Notes under the pieces: model-generated
Told to the model about the DNA's origin: nothing
What the model saw: only the letters and a program-made list of their open reading frames with translations
Databases searched by the model: none
Made by a program: the position numbers and the translations under genes
Shown here: positions 1 to 8,779 of the stretch, piece by piece
Layout: each line of letters starts with the position of its first letter
How positions within the stretch are numbered: the first letter of the stretch is position 1
NCBI GenBank assembly: GCA_017509155.1
Contig: JAFWQE010000179.1
Coordinates: forward strand, 1-64,000
Origin: Prevotella sp.
GTDB taxonomy: Bacteria; Bacteroidota; Bacteroidia; Bacteroidales; Bacteroidaceae
DNA length: 64,000 nucleotides
Reading direction: 5' to 3'

Positions 1-150
1 TAAGTTGAAGAGGGAGTGTAGCGGGCTACACGACTGATGAGCCTTACTGAATGGAACAAAAAGAGCCGGAAAAATGACAAAAGGTTAACAACCCCCAGCA
101 ATGTCAAACTTAACCGTGGGAATTAATAGAACCCACCTAAAAAGAGTTTT

Positions 151-241
151 CCCATTTTAGGGGAGAGGTGCAGGGGTGGGCTACCAATCTTTATTGCGCA
201 AGGCTACGCTTACCCCACCCCTACCCCTCCCCTAAAATGGG
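151..241. repeat. Inverted pair of CCCCTCCC-family repeats
   Basis: The left arm (151-180) and right arm (214-241) are near-perfect reverse complements. Each contains CCCATTTTAGGGGAGAGG or its complement, followed by GGGGTGGG. The outer right side reads GGGGAGTGGCTGCGCC, the signature of the same family that brackets the DUF559 gene at 36258-36677. The unit could fold into a long hairpin. No coding function is apparent. Confidence 0.75.
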
Positions 242-330
242 AGGGGAGTGGCTGCGCCAGATGGAAAACACATTTGAAACGGAATACTAATCTTCATTCT
301 TGTCGCGACTCTGCGGGAGTTTGTGAGTCT

Positions 331-388
331 GGGAGTTTTCTGCAAGCAGAGCGTCCAAGGCCTAATGACCTTTGCCGAGCGTAGGAGT
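331..388 (+). repeat. Dispersed GCAAGCAGAGCG repeat, copy 1
   Basis: The block TCTGCAAGCAGAGCG, then TCCAAGGCCT and later CCGAGCG-AGGAG, recurs at 31690-31741 and 45057-45110. It contains two short palindromes (CTGCAAGCAG and CCAAGGCCT...CTTTG). In all three places it lies in a gene-free region next to GGAGTT-type repeats. Confidence 0.75.
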
Positions 389-568
389 TTGGACGATTGT
401 CTTCCGCGTTTCTTTTCTTTCTGCGGAGGTGCCAACGACTATATTGACACCATATTCTGGCACGACACTTCTTTGTTTTACGTCTCGCTGCAACGCGCTT
501 TTCGGCCCATTGTTTCAAAAAAACATGAAAAAAAACGGGATTGTTGCAGATATGTCGCGCCAATTCGC

Positions 569-576
569 TATCTTTG
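569..576 (+). promoter_or_regulatory. Bacteroidetes -7 promoter box for the GH78 gene
   Basis: TATCTTTG fits the TAnnTTTG -7 consensus. A TTG-rich patch about 22 bases upstream (541-546) is a weak -33 candidate. The predicted transcript starts near 583, leaving a leader of about 110 bases and excluding upstream ATG codons as starts for the rhamnosidase. Confidence 0.55.
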
Positions 577-691
577 CAGAAACATCGTTGAAAAGACGAC
601 AGTGGCACCTTGTGCCGACGATTCGAGCCCGTGCCGCGGGAGAAGACGGCGTAACAAACGAAAGAAAACAATTGACAAGGAAAGACAAGAC

Positions 692-3600
692 ATGATGAAG
701 AAGACGCGAATTCTGGCACTGCTCCTGCTGCTGGCCAGCCTTTCGGCCACGGCAGCGCGGCAGAAAGGCAACCCCATACGTGTGTGCGACCTGCGCACCG
801 AGCACATGACCAACCCCATGAGCCTCAACACGGCGACGCCGCGGCTGGGATGGCGCATCGAGGCCGACGTGAACGAGGTGATGCAAACCGGCGTCCACAT
901 CATCGTGGCCTCCACACGCGAGAAGGCCGAGGCGCTGGAAGGTGACCTCTGGGACGCCACGCTCCAGACAGACAAGTCGCAGTGGCTACCCTACGAGGGC
1001 AGCAAACTGCGCAGCGACACCCGCTGCTACTGGCGCGTGAAGGTGGCGACGACAAAGGGCGACACCGACTGGAGCGAGGTGGCCATGTGGAACGTGGGGC
1101 TGCTCACCGAGGCCGACTGGGCGGGCCGCTGGATAGGACTGGAGCGCGCCATGCCGTGGGACGTGGAGGAAGAACACAGCCGGCTGTCGGCACGATACGT
1201 CAGACACCAGTTCCAGCTGGACAAGACCGTGAGGCGCGCCACGCTCTACATCTGCGGACTGGGCATGTATGAGGCCTTCATCAACGGACAGCGCGTGGGC
1301 AACGGTCAGGTGCTGGCCCCCGCACCCACCGACTACCGCAAGACCGTGCTCTACAACGCCTACGACGTGACCTCGCTGCTCGGGGCCGACAACGCCATCG
1401 GCGTGGTGCTGGGCAACGGGCGCTTCTACACCATGCAGCAGCACAAGAAGCCCTACAAGATTACGAACTTCGGCTACCCCACCCTGCGCCTGAACCTCAT
1501 CATTGAGTATGCCGACGGCACAAAAAAGACCATTTCATCGGACGAGAAGTGGCGCCTGACACCCGACGGTCCCATCCGTTCGAACAACGAATACGACGGC
1601 GAAATCTACGACGCGCGCCGCGATCTGGGCGACTGGACGATGCCCGGCTACGACGACAGCGCATGGATGACGGCCGAGCGAACCAGCATTCCGCAGGGCA
1701 CACTGCGCGGCGCCATGGCCGAGAACATGAAGGTGGTGGAACAGGTGAAGCCCGTGGCGGTGAGCAGGAAGGGCGACCGCGTCATCGTGGACATGGGACA
1801 GAACATGGCGGGCTGGCTGCGCCTGCGACTCGGACAGCTTGCCAAGGGCGACTCCGTGGTCATCCGCTTTGCCGAAAAGCTGGACTCTGCGGGCAACATC
1901 TGGGTGGAGAACCTGCGCCATGCCCAGAGTACCGACCGCTACTATGCCAGCGGCCGCGAGGAACTGGCGGCAGACGGCACATGGTGGCACCCCACTTTCG
2001 TCTACCACGGCTTCCGCTATGTCGAGGTGACGGGACTGAAAGACGCGAAAACCGACGATTTCATCGGCGATGTGATTGCCGACGAGATGCAGCAGACAGG
2101 CTCGTTCCGCAGCAGCAACGACGTGCTGAACCGCGTGTTCAACAACGCCCGCTGGGGCATATTGAGCAACTACAAGGGCCTGCCCGTGGACTGTCCGCAG
2201 CGCGACGAGCGCCAGCCATGGCTCGGCGACCGCACAGCCGGCTGCCTGGGCGAAGCCTACATGTTTGACAACCACAACCTCTACGCCAAATGGATGCGCG
2301 ACATCTGCGAGGCACAGCGCGAGGACGGCTGCATTCCCGACGTGGCACCTGCCTACTGGAACTACTACAGCGACAACGTAACCTGGCCGGCAGCCCTGCT
2401 CAACGGCATCATCATGCTGGCGCATCAGTATGGCGACGACGCGCCCATGCAGCAGTGGTATCCCAACGTGAAAAGATGGCTGCACCATCTGAAGGACCAA
2501 TACCAACGCGACGGCATCATCGAAACAGACAAATACGGCGACTGGTGCGTGCCGCCAGAGGACGAGAAGCTCATACACAGTCAGGACCCTGCGCGCCAGA
2601 CCGACGGCGCCCTCATCTCCACCGCCTATTATTACAAGGCGTGCCACGCGATGAAGTTCTGGGCCGAGCGTTTCGGCTATCGCGACGACCAGCACTGGTT
2701 TGAGCAGGAGGCCGAGCTCTCGAAGAGTGCCTTCAACCGTCGGTTCCTCGTTCGGAACGAAGGAACAACCCAGGTGGCGGGGCACTGGCTCTATCCCGAC
2801 AGCACCTTCTACGGGAACAACACCGTGACGGCTAACCTGCTGCCTTACTATTTCGGCATGATAGACGACGACTATGTGAAGGGGGAAGTAGAAAAGAACA
2901 TCATCAAGAACATCATCACCGACAACGGAGGTCATGTGTCGTGTGGTGTCATCGGCATCAGCTGGTTGATGCACGCTCTCAGCCGCATGGGCCGCACCGA
3001 CGTGGCGTGGCTGCTGGCCACCAACAAGACCTATCCGTCGTGGGGCTACATGGCCGAGCACGGTGCCACCACCATCTGGGAGCTGTGGAACGGCGACACC
3101 GCCTCGCCGAAGATGAACTCCGGTAACCACGTCATGCTGCTCGGCGACCTGCTGTCGTGGCTCTTTGAGCATGTGGCAGGCATCATGCCGGAGCGGCGAG
3201 GCTTCAGAACCGTCTTCATGCATCCCGACTTTACGGTCGATGAAATCGACGATATTGACGCTTCCTACGAGAGCATCTACGGCCGCATCGTGAGCCGGTG
3301 GAAGAAGGAGAACGGCGTGCTGAAGTGGCACATCGAGATTCCTGCCAACACCAAGGCCGTGGTGAAGCTCGACGAAAAGACGGTGAAGGAACTCGGTTCG
3401 GGCGTCTACGACCTGACGCACCGACTGATCAAGGACGAAAGCTCGGTGGTCGTCGACGAGTTCCTCTACACCAACGCGCCGTTCCCGCAGTGCCATTCGG
3501 CCAGTATCGTGGAGACCAAGAAAGGTGATTTAGTCGCGACCTACTTCGGCGGAACGAAGGAACGCAATCCCGACGTGTGCATCTGGGTGAGCCGCAAGCC

Positions 3601-4600
3601 CAAGGGCAGCGACCATTGGACGGCACCTCAGATGGTGGCCGACGGCGTTGAACCGCGCAGTCTGACACCCAATCCAGACAGCAAGCAGAGCCTGGTGGAA
3701 GCCAGCACAAAGCCTTTCTTCGGCGGAACGTTTACTCCGCTGCCCCAGTGGACAGGCAACCGCGGCGAGGCAGCCATCGGCGACAAGTATCGCGAAGCGT
3801 GCTGGAACCCCGTTCTCTTTGAGACCCCCAGCGGCGAGCTGCAGCTTTATTTCAAGATCGGTCCGAACGTGGCGGGCTGGAAAGGCTGGCGCGTGACGTC
3901 GAAAGACGGCGGCAAGACCTGGAGCAAGCGAGAACCACTGCCCGACGGCCTGTATGGTCCGGTGAAGAACAAGCCTCTGCTGCTGCCACCGTCGCGCTTC
4001 ACCAATAGCGCCAACAGCCTGGCTGCGAAAAACGGTCGCATCCTCGCCCCGACAAGCGACGAGCGCGACGGCTGGAAGATATACTTCGAATACAGCGACG
4101 ACATGGGAAAGACATGGCAGCGCACCGACTTTGTCAAGGCTCCCGAGGGCGTGAAGGCCATACAGCCGGCCATCCTGCTGCTGAAGGACGGGAGGCTGGA
4201 AGCGCTCTGCCGCACGCGCAGCCGCCACATCGGCATCACCTACAGCAGCGACAACGGTCTGACGTGGACTCCGATGGAGCTCATCGACATGCCCAACAAC
4301 AACAGCGGCATCGACGCCGTGACACTGGCTGACGGCCGCCACGCGCTCATCTGCAACGACTGGCCCATCGAACCCACGAAGGAAAAGGGCGCACGAACTC
4401 CGCTCTCCGTGCTGCTTTCCGAAGACGGACGGACGTGGCATCACTTCCAGACACTGGAGGACAGCCCCATCTCGCAGTATTCCTATCCGTCGATTATACA
4501 ATCGCGCGACGGTCATCTGCACGCCATCTACACCTGGCGGCGTCAACGCATCAAGCACGTCGAGCTGGTGCCGTTTCGCGCTCCTGTCATCAAACAATAA
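692..4600 (+). CDS. GH78 alpha-L-rhamnosidase fused to a sialidase-like propeller
   Basis: Predicted secreted enzyme of 1,302 residues that removes alpha-L-rhamnose from plant polysaccharide. It starts with a signal peptide (MMKKTRILALLLLLASLSA). The rhamnosidase part covers about residues 30-910. It has the GH78 motif DCPQRDERQPW with D500 and E506 (general acid), and a general-base motif TTIWELW with E797. This is a normal GH78 length. A further 385 residues follow (about 915-1302), typical of a stand-alone BNR sialidase-like protein, with Asp-box motifs SKDGGKTWS, SDDMGKTWQ, SSDNGLTWT and SEDGRTWH. The fusion is in frame with no sign of a frameshift. The start is the first ATG after the promoter at 569-576; ATG 695 is an alternative. 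The GH2 gene follows after a repeat-containing gap. The sugar cut by the propeller cannot be told from sequence. Confidence 0.88.
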   Translation: MMKKTRILALLLLLASLSATAARQKGNPIRVCDLRTEHMTNPMSLNTATPRLGWRIEADVNEVMQTGVHIIVASTREKAEALEGDLWDATLQTDKSQWLPYEGSKLRSDTRCYWRVKVATTKGDTDWSEVAMWNVGLLTEADWAGRWIGLERAMPWDVEEEHSRLSARYVRHQFQLDKTVRRATLYICGLGMYEAFINGQRVGNGQVLAPAPTDYRKTVLYNAYDVTSLLGADNAIGVVLGNGRFYTMQQHKKPYKITNFGYPTLRLNLIIEYADGTKKTISSDEKWRLTPDGPIRSNNEYDGEIYDARRDLGDWTMPGYDDSAWMTAERTSIPQGTLRGAMAENMKVVEQVKPVAVSRKGDRVIVDMGQNMAGWLRLRLGQLAKGDSVVIRFAEKLDSAGNIWVENLRHAQSTDRYYASGREELAADGTWWHPTFVYHGFRYVEVTGLKDAKTDDFIGDVIADEMQQTGSFRSSNDVLNRVFNNARWGILSNYKGLPVDCPQRDERQPWLGDRTAGCLGEAYMFDNHNLYAKWMRDICEAQREDGCIPDVAPAYWNYYSDNVTWPAALLNGIIMLAHQYGDDAPMQQWYPNVKRWLHHLKDQYQRDGIIETDKYGDWCVPPEDEKLIHSQDPARQTDGALISTAYYYKACHAMKFWAERFGYRDDQHWFEQEAELSKSAFNRRFLVRNEGTTQVAGHWLYPDSTFYGNNTVTANLLPYYFGMIDDDYVKGEVEKNIIKNIITDNGGHVSCGVIGISWLMHALSRMGRTDVAWLLATNKTYPSWGYMAEHGATTIWELWNGDTASPKMNSGNHVMLLGDLLSWLFEHVAGIMPERRGFRTVFMHPDFTVDEIDDIDASYESIYGRIVSRWKKENGVLKWHIEIPANTKAVVKLDEKTVKELGSGVYDLTHRLIKDESSVVVDEFLYTNAPFPQCHSASIVETKKGDLVATYFGGTKERNPDVCIWVSRKPKGSDHWTAPQMVADGVEPRSLTPNPDSKQSLVEASTKPFFGGTFTPLPQWTGNRGEAAIGDKYREACWNPVLFETPSGELQLYFKIGPNVAGWKGWRVTSKDGGKTWSKREPLPDGLYGPVKNKPLLLPPSRFTNSANSLAAKNGRILAPTSDERDGWKIYFEYSDDMGKTWQRTDFVKAPEGVKAIQPAILLLKDGRLEALCRTRSRHIGITYSSDNGLTWTPMELIDMPNNNSGIDAVTLADGRHALICNDWPIEPTKEKGARTPLSVLLSEDGRTWHHFQTLEDSPISQYSYPSIIQSRDGHLHAIYTWRRQRIKHVELVPFRAPVIKQ

Positions 4601-4620
4601 AAAAGCAAGTCTCGGAAGTC

Positions 4621-4680
4621 TTGGAGTTGCAGGAGTTACAGGAGTTACAGGAGTTGCAGGAGTTGCAGGAGTGCAGACGT
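4621..4680 (+). repeat. 9-bp GGAGTTRCA tandem array
   Basis: Five and a half copies of GGAGTT(G/A)CA run from 4623, followed by a sequence (GCAGACGTTACCTTCATTAG, about 4672-4691) that resembles the one after the same array at 45107-45145. It lies between the GH78 and GH2 genes. The complementary right arm seen at other loci is degenerate here (CGAACTCCT near 4723). Confidence 0.8.
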
Positions 4681-4799
4681 TACCTTCATTAGCTCCATTT
4701 AAAGAACCGCAGAGAACACCCGAACTCCTAAACACCTGAATGTCAAGTAAAAAAGACAACCTTTGAAAAAAGCAAGGAATGAATCGAAAGCATAACAAT

Positions 4800-7445
4800 A
4801 TGAAGAAAACTGTTCTATGCCTGATGATGACACTCATCGGGATGGTTGCCAACGCGCAGGAAACGTCGGTAGCCGGATTCTATCCGCTGAACGGAAGCGG
4901 TCGCATTGTCTACAACTTCAACCCCGGCTGGCGCTTCCATCTGGGCGACGTGGCCCATGGTGAGGCCACCACGCTCGACGACTCCCGATGGGAGGTGGTG
5001 AGCGCCCCACACACCTCGCGACTGGAACCCGCCGAGGTGAGCGGAAGCCGCAACTATCAGGGCATCAGCTGGTACAGAAAGACCTTCACAATGCCCGATG
5101 AAATGGGCGAAAAACAGGTAGAACTGCACTTCGAGGCCATCATGGGCAAGCAGCAGGTCTACGTGAACGGACGGCTGGTGACCGAGAACAAAGGCGGCTA
5201 CCTGCCCATCATCGTCAACCTGACCGAGCAGGGCGTGAAGGCCGGCGACACCTGTCTGATAGCCGTGAAAGCCGACAACAGCGACGACAAGGACTATCCT
5301 CCCGGAAAGAAACAGACGCAGCTCGACTTCTCCTACCACGGTGGCATGTACCGCGATGTGTGGCTCATCGGCAAGTCGGGCATCAGCATCACCGACGCCT
5401 TGCAGCGCAACCAGGTGGCCGGCGGTGGCGTCTTCATCCACTACAGCGACATCACCGACCAGCGGGCACAGATGTTTGTAAACGTGGAGATTGGCAATGC
5501 CGACGGACGAAAGAGCAAGCCCGTGGTGGTGGTGCGGGTGAAAGACGCTGACGGAAAAATCGTGAAGACGCTGCGTCAGACGGTAAGCCTGCCCGCCGCG
5601 AAAGACGCCTTTGCCACCGCCATGCTGCAGACCACCATCGCACGGCCGCACCTCTGGTCGCCCGAAGACCCTTATTTATATAAGGTGGAAGTGCAGGTCA
5701 TGGACGGCAAGCACAGTCTGGACGGCGGCGTCATCCGCACGGGCATACGCCGCGCAGAGTTCCGTGGCAAGGACGGTCTGTGGCTCAACGGACGGCCCTA
5801 CCACCAGCTCATCGGCGGCAATCGTCACCAGGACTTTGCCTACGTAGGCAATGCGCTGCCCAACAGCCAGCAGTGGCGCGACGCCAAACGACTGAAGGAC
5901 GCGGGCATGGACATCATCCGCGCCGCCCACTATCCGCAGGACCCGTCGTTCATGGATGCCTGCGACGAACTCGGACTCTTCATCATCGTGCCTACACCCG
6001 GATGGCAGTACTGGAACAAAGATCCGCAGTGGGCCGAGATGGTTCACCAGAACACGCGCCAGATCATCCGTCGTGACCGCAACCATCCGTCGGTGCTGAT
6101 GTGGGAACCCATTCTCAACGAGACGCGCTATCCCGAGGACTTCGCCCTGAAGGCTCTGCAGATAACCCGCGAGGAGTATCCTTTTGAAGGACGTCCCGTG
6201 GCCGCTGCCGACCTGAACTCGGCGGGCGTGAAGGACAACTACGACGTGCTCTACGACTGGGCCGACAACATCGGGACAGGGAAATACGACACCGACAAGT
6301 GCATCTTCACCCGTGAGTGGGGCGAATATGTGGACGACTGGTATGCCCACAACGCCATCAACCGCGCCGCCCGCCCGTGGGGTGAGCACGCCATGCTGGA
6401 GGCCGCGCTGTCGCTGGCCGACACCTACGGCATGATGTATCGCGGACAGCGGCAGTTCATCGGTGGCTGTCTGTGGCATCCGTTCGACCATCAGCGCGGC
6501 TATCATCCCGATGCCTACCTGGGCGGCATCTACGATGCGTTCCGCCAGAAGAAATATGCCGCAGAGATGTTTATGTCGCAAATCCCCATCTCTTCCACAA
6601 CGTCGACATCAAAAGAAGTCTCCTCGAGGGCCGTAAGGGGGGCTGATGCCTTCCTCTTCATCGCCCACGAAATGACGCAGTTCTCGCCCGAGGACGTGAC
6701 AATCTTCACCAACTGCGACAGCGTGCGCCTCACATCGCTGGGCGGCTGGAAGCAGCAGACCCTGCCCGTGGTGCACAATCCCGAGGGCACACCCAACGCG
6801 CCGGTGGTGTTCAAAGGTTTCTGGGATTTCTGGAAAGCGCGCGAACAAAGCTACACCAAGCGCAACTGGCAGGGCGTGACACTGGTGGCCGAGGGACTGA
6901 AGGACGGCAAAGTGGTATGCACGGAGACGAAGATGCCGTCGCGCCGCAGCACGAAACTGCGCCTCTACGCCGATGAAATGGGCAAAAAGCTTGTGGCAGA
7001 CGGTTCCGACTTCATCGTCGTGGTGGCTGAGGTGACCGACGACAATGGCAACGTACGCCGACTGGCCCGCGAGAGCGTGTTCTTCACCGTAGAGGGCGAA
7101 GGCGAGCTGATGGGCGGACCAGAGATACAGGCCAACCCGAGGCTCGTGGAATGGGGCAGCGCGCCGGCTCTGGTGCGCAGCACACACAAGGCAGGGCCGA
7201 TCCGCATCATTGCCCGTCCACTCTATCAGGGCACCCACGCCCCTCAGGCCGACACGCTCTACATAGAGAGCATTCCGTATGATGAATTCCGGCAGATTGG
7301 CCTCAGCCGCAAGTCTGCTACCGTCTCTACAACACAGGCCCCCGCAGCGTCAGGCCAGCACCTCTCGCCCGCCATCAGCGACGAGGAACGCCGCAAGATG
7401 CTCGAGGAGGTGGAGCAGCAACAGCAGGACTTCGGCATACAATAA
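4800..7445 (+). CDS. Glycoside hydrolase family 2 enzyme (beta-galactosidase-like)
   Basis: Secreted or periplasmic GH2 enzyme, 881 residues, likely removing a beta-linked galactosyl-type sugar. A signal peptide (MKKTVLCLMMTLIGMVANAQ) precedes a sugar-binding jelly roll (about 35-200), an immunoglobulin-like domain (about 205-310) and the TIM barrel (about 315-600). The acid/base is E441 in PILNETRYP; the probable nucleophile is E506 in FTREWGEYV. The last 280 residues include an Ig-like domain common in Bacteroidetes GH2 proteins. ATG 4800 was chosen because it follows an A/T-rich stretch and starts a clean signal peptide; ATG 4779 would add seven residues. It follows the GH78 gene on the same strand, so co-transcription is plausible. 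The exact substrate is not known. Confidence 0.88.
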   Translation: MKKTVLCLMMTLIGMVANAQETSVAGFYPLNGSGRIVYNFNPGWRFHLGDVAHGEATTLDDSRWEVVSAPHTSRLEPAEVSGSRNYQGISWYRKTFTMPDEMGEKQVELHFEAIMGKQQVYVNGRLVTENKGGYLPIIVNLTEQGVKAGDTCLIAVKADNSDDKDYPPGKKQTQLDFSYHGGMYRDVWLIGKSGISITDALQRNQVAGGGVFIHYSDITDQRAQMFVNVEIGNADGRKSKPVVVVRVKDADGKIVKTLRQTVSLPAAKDAFATAMLQTTIARPHLWSPEDPYLYKVEVQVMDGKHSLDGGVIRTGIRRAEFRGKDGLWLNGRPYHQLIGGNRHQDFAYVGNALPNSQQWRDAKRLKDAGMDIIRAAHYPQDPSFMDACDELGLFIIVPTPGWQYWNKDPQWAEMVHQNTRQIIRRDRNHPSVLMWEPILNETRYPEDFALKALQITREEYPFEGRPVAAADLNSAGVKDNYDVLYDWADNIGTGKYDTDKCIFTREWGEYVDDWYAHNAINRAARPWGEHAMLEAALSLADTYGMMYRGQRQFIGGCLWHPFDHQRGYHPDAYLGGIYDAFRQKKYAAEMFMSQIPISSTTSTSKEVSSRAVRGADAFLFIAHEMTQFSPEDVTIFTNCDSVRLTSLGGWKQQTLPVVHNPEGTPNAPVVFKGFWDFWKAREQSYTKRNWQGVTLVAEGLKDGKVVCTETKMPSRRSTKLRLYADEMGKKLVADGSDFIVVVAEVTDDNGNVRRLARESVFFTVEGEGELMGGPEIQANPRLVEWGSAPALVRSTHKAGPIRIIARPLYQGTHAPQADTLYIESIPYDEFRQIGLSRKSATVSTTQAPAASGQHLSPAISDEERRKMLEEVEQQQQDFGIQ

Positions 7446-7654
7446 AGAGACTTTCTGTTTATCACGAATTTTAGAATTAGAGATTCTTTATTTCGTTGAT
7501 ATTCAGAATTGTTTTGAATGAGAGACTAAATCGGGAGCCATTCAAAGAATGATGCCTTAGGGGGAATCCGATTGCAAAGTTACAAAATTTAATCGCGATT
7601 TGCAAGTATTTAAGCAGAGTTTTTCCTAATAATCATCACTTATTCCGTTATTGC

Positions 7655-8779
7655 CTACTTTGCGCCCTTCCTGCGGTTGCATTCCCGGCAGAGCATCTGA
7701 CAGTTCTCTACGACGGTGCGGCCGTGGTCGCGCCATGGGGTGATGTGGTCGCCCTCCATGAACTCGAAGTCGAACTCCTTGCCGCAGATTTTGCATCGGT
7801 GTTTCTGCTTCTCCCAGACGGCGAGCTTGATGTCCTCGGGGAAAGCGCGCAGGTCAAGGTAGTGCTCGTCGCCCGTCAGCACGTAGGGTATGATGCCCTG
7901 CAGCCGCTGGATTTCGCTGTCACGCATTAGTTCTGAGATGCGTCTGCCCATAGCAGCGGTGTCGAGTGTTTCGGTGTGATATTTGTCGTAGAAGAGTGCC
8001 CAGTCGAGGCCTTTCATGATCTTCTTGAACCGCTTCATGTCGAAGTTCGTGACGGCCCAGTTGAGTACGTTCTGGAAGTACGTCCACAGGTTGTTGGCGT
8101 TAGGGTCGTGCTGGTGTGCGGCCATGTATCCTACAGGAGTCTGCTGGTGGCCCTCGCGTGTCTCGTGGTCGGCCATCCACTCCAGTGCCTTCTTCAGGTA
8201 GTCCTGGCGGATGGGTGTGCCATTGACCAGGTCTTTACCTAAGCGGTAGGCGCCGCAGTTCGACTTTGAGAAGTGGCGCTTGGCATCCGAGACGAACGGT
8301 CCGGCGAAGATGGCGTTTTGTATTTCCTGTTCGTTGAGGGGCTTGCCTGCGATGTTGATGGTCTGAAACCACTCCAGTTTCTCGCTTGCATCGCCTTCGC
8401 AGACATATACCGTCAGGCGATAGTCGAGGATGCGGCGCTGGATGTCCGCAGGCTGGTTGAAGAAGTTCTTGAAATCATACGCGAACTTACCCGCTACGTA
8501 CTCGCAGAGCGATAGTGTTCGCTGCTGTCCGTCCATCACCTCGTAGGGGCAGTCGGCATCCTCCGATCGCTTCACCCAGTACATCACGTTCAGCGGGTAG
8601 CCGTGGAGCACGGTCGTGATGACGGCCTGCTGTTCCTTCTCGTTGTAGATAAACTCGCGTTGATAAGGCGGGCGGATGTCCAATCGTCCGTCGTAGCCAC
8701 GCACGCCTTGCTCGTCGTTGTTTACGTAGCCCTTGGTGATTTCGCCAACGGTCACTTCTATCTGTTTGATGGTCATCAT
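7655..8779 (-). CDS. DUF262 (GmrSD/SspE-like) protein with C-terminal HNH nuclease domain
   Basis: A 374-residue protein with two domains. The N-terminal two thirds is DUF262, with the signature DGQQR in YEVMDGQQRTLS. In GmrS-, BrxU- and SspE-type proteins this fold senses nucleotides or modified DNA. The C-terminal 45 residues are an HNH nuclease module with four zinc-type cysteines: CKICGKEF, then GDHITPW and LCRECNRRKG. There is no signal peptide. The start ATG overlaps the stop of the upstream methyltransferase gene by 4 bp (ATGA), so the two are translationally coupled. This pairing suggests a restriction or phage-defence module in which the nuclease reads the state of DNA. The orientation of activity (cuts unmethylated or modified DNA) is unknown. 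ATG 8776 is an alternative start. Confidence 0.85.
   Translation of the reverse strand: MMTIKQIEVTVGEITKGYVNNDEQGVRGYDGRLDIRPPYQREFIYNEKEQQAVITTVLHGYPLNVMYWVKRSEDADCPYEVMDGQQRTLSLCEYVAGKFAYDFKNFFNQPADIQRRILDYRLTVYVCEGDASEKLEWFQTINIAGKPLNEQEIQNAIFAGPFVSDAKRHFSKSNCGAYRLGKDLVNGTPIRQDYLKKALEWMADHETREGHQQTPVGYMAAHQHDPNANNLWTYFQNVLNWAVTNFDMKRFKKIMKGLDWALFYDKYHTETLDTAAMGRRISELMRDSEIQRLQGIIPYVLTGDEHYLDLRAFPEDIKLAVWEKQKHRCKICGKEFDFEFMEGDHITPWRDHGRTVVENCQMLCRECNRRKGAK

Larger units (their letters stand above)
1..568. other. Upstream intergenic region with repeats
   Basis: No convincing gene is seen before the first promoter. The stretch holds a 7-bp perfect stem (GTGTAGC-GG-GCTACAC, 16-31) without a T-run, the inverted repeat at 151-241, and a dispersed repeat at 331-388. 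Part of it (about 244-460) resembles 15431-15515: both carry GGCTGCGC followed by AGATGGAAA, and later a TGCGGAGGTGCC box before an ACTATATTG-like motif. The open frame that runs through 323-691 into the first gene is non-coding in character. Confidence 0.6.

Noticed and set aside
30..75. CTGATGAG near a stem, as in a hammerhead ribozyme
   Set aside because: The required downstream GAAA core and closing stems are not in the right places.
323..691. N-terminal extension of the GH78 protein
   Set aside because: It is upstream of or across the promoter box at 569-576, includes a dispersed repeat and would place the signal peptide internally.
1535..3496. A 653-codon minus-strand frame
   Set aside because: It is antisense to the GH78 gene and has no domain or signal.
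7446..7654. A terminator between the GH2 and DUF262 genes
   Set aside because: Only weak, short stems without T-runs were seen; the genes are convergent and the end signal is unclear.
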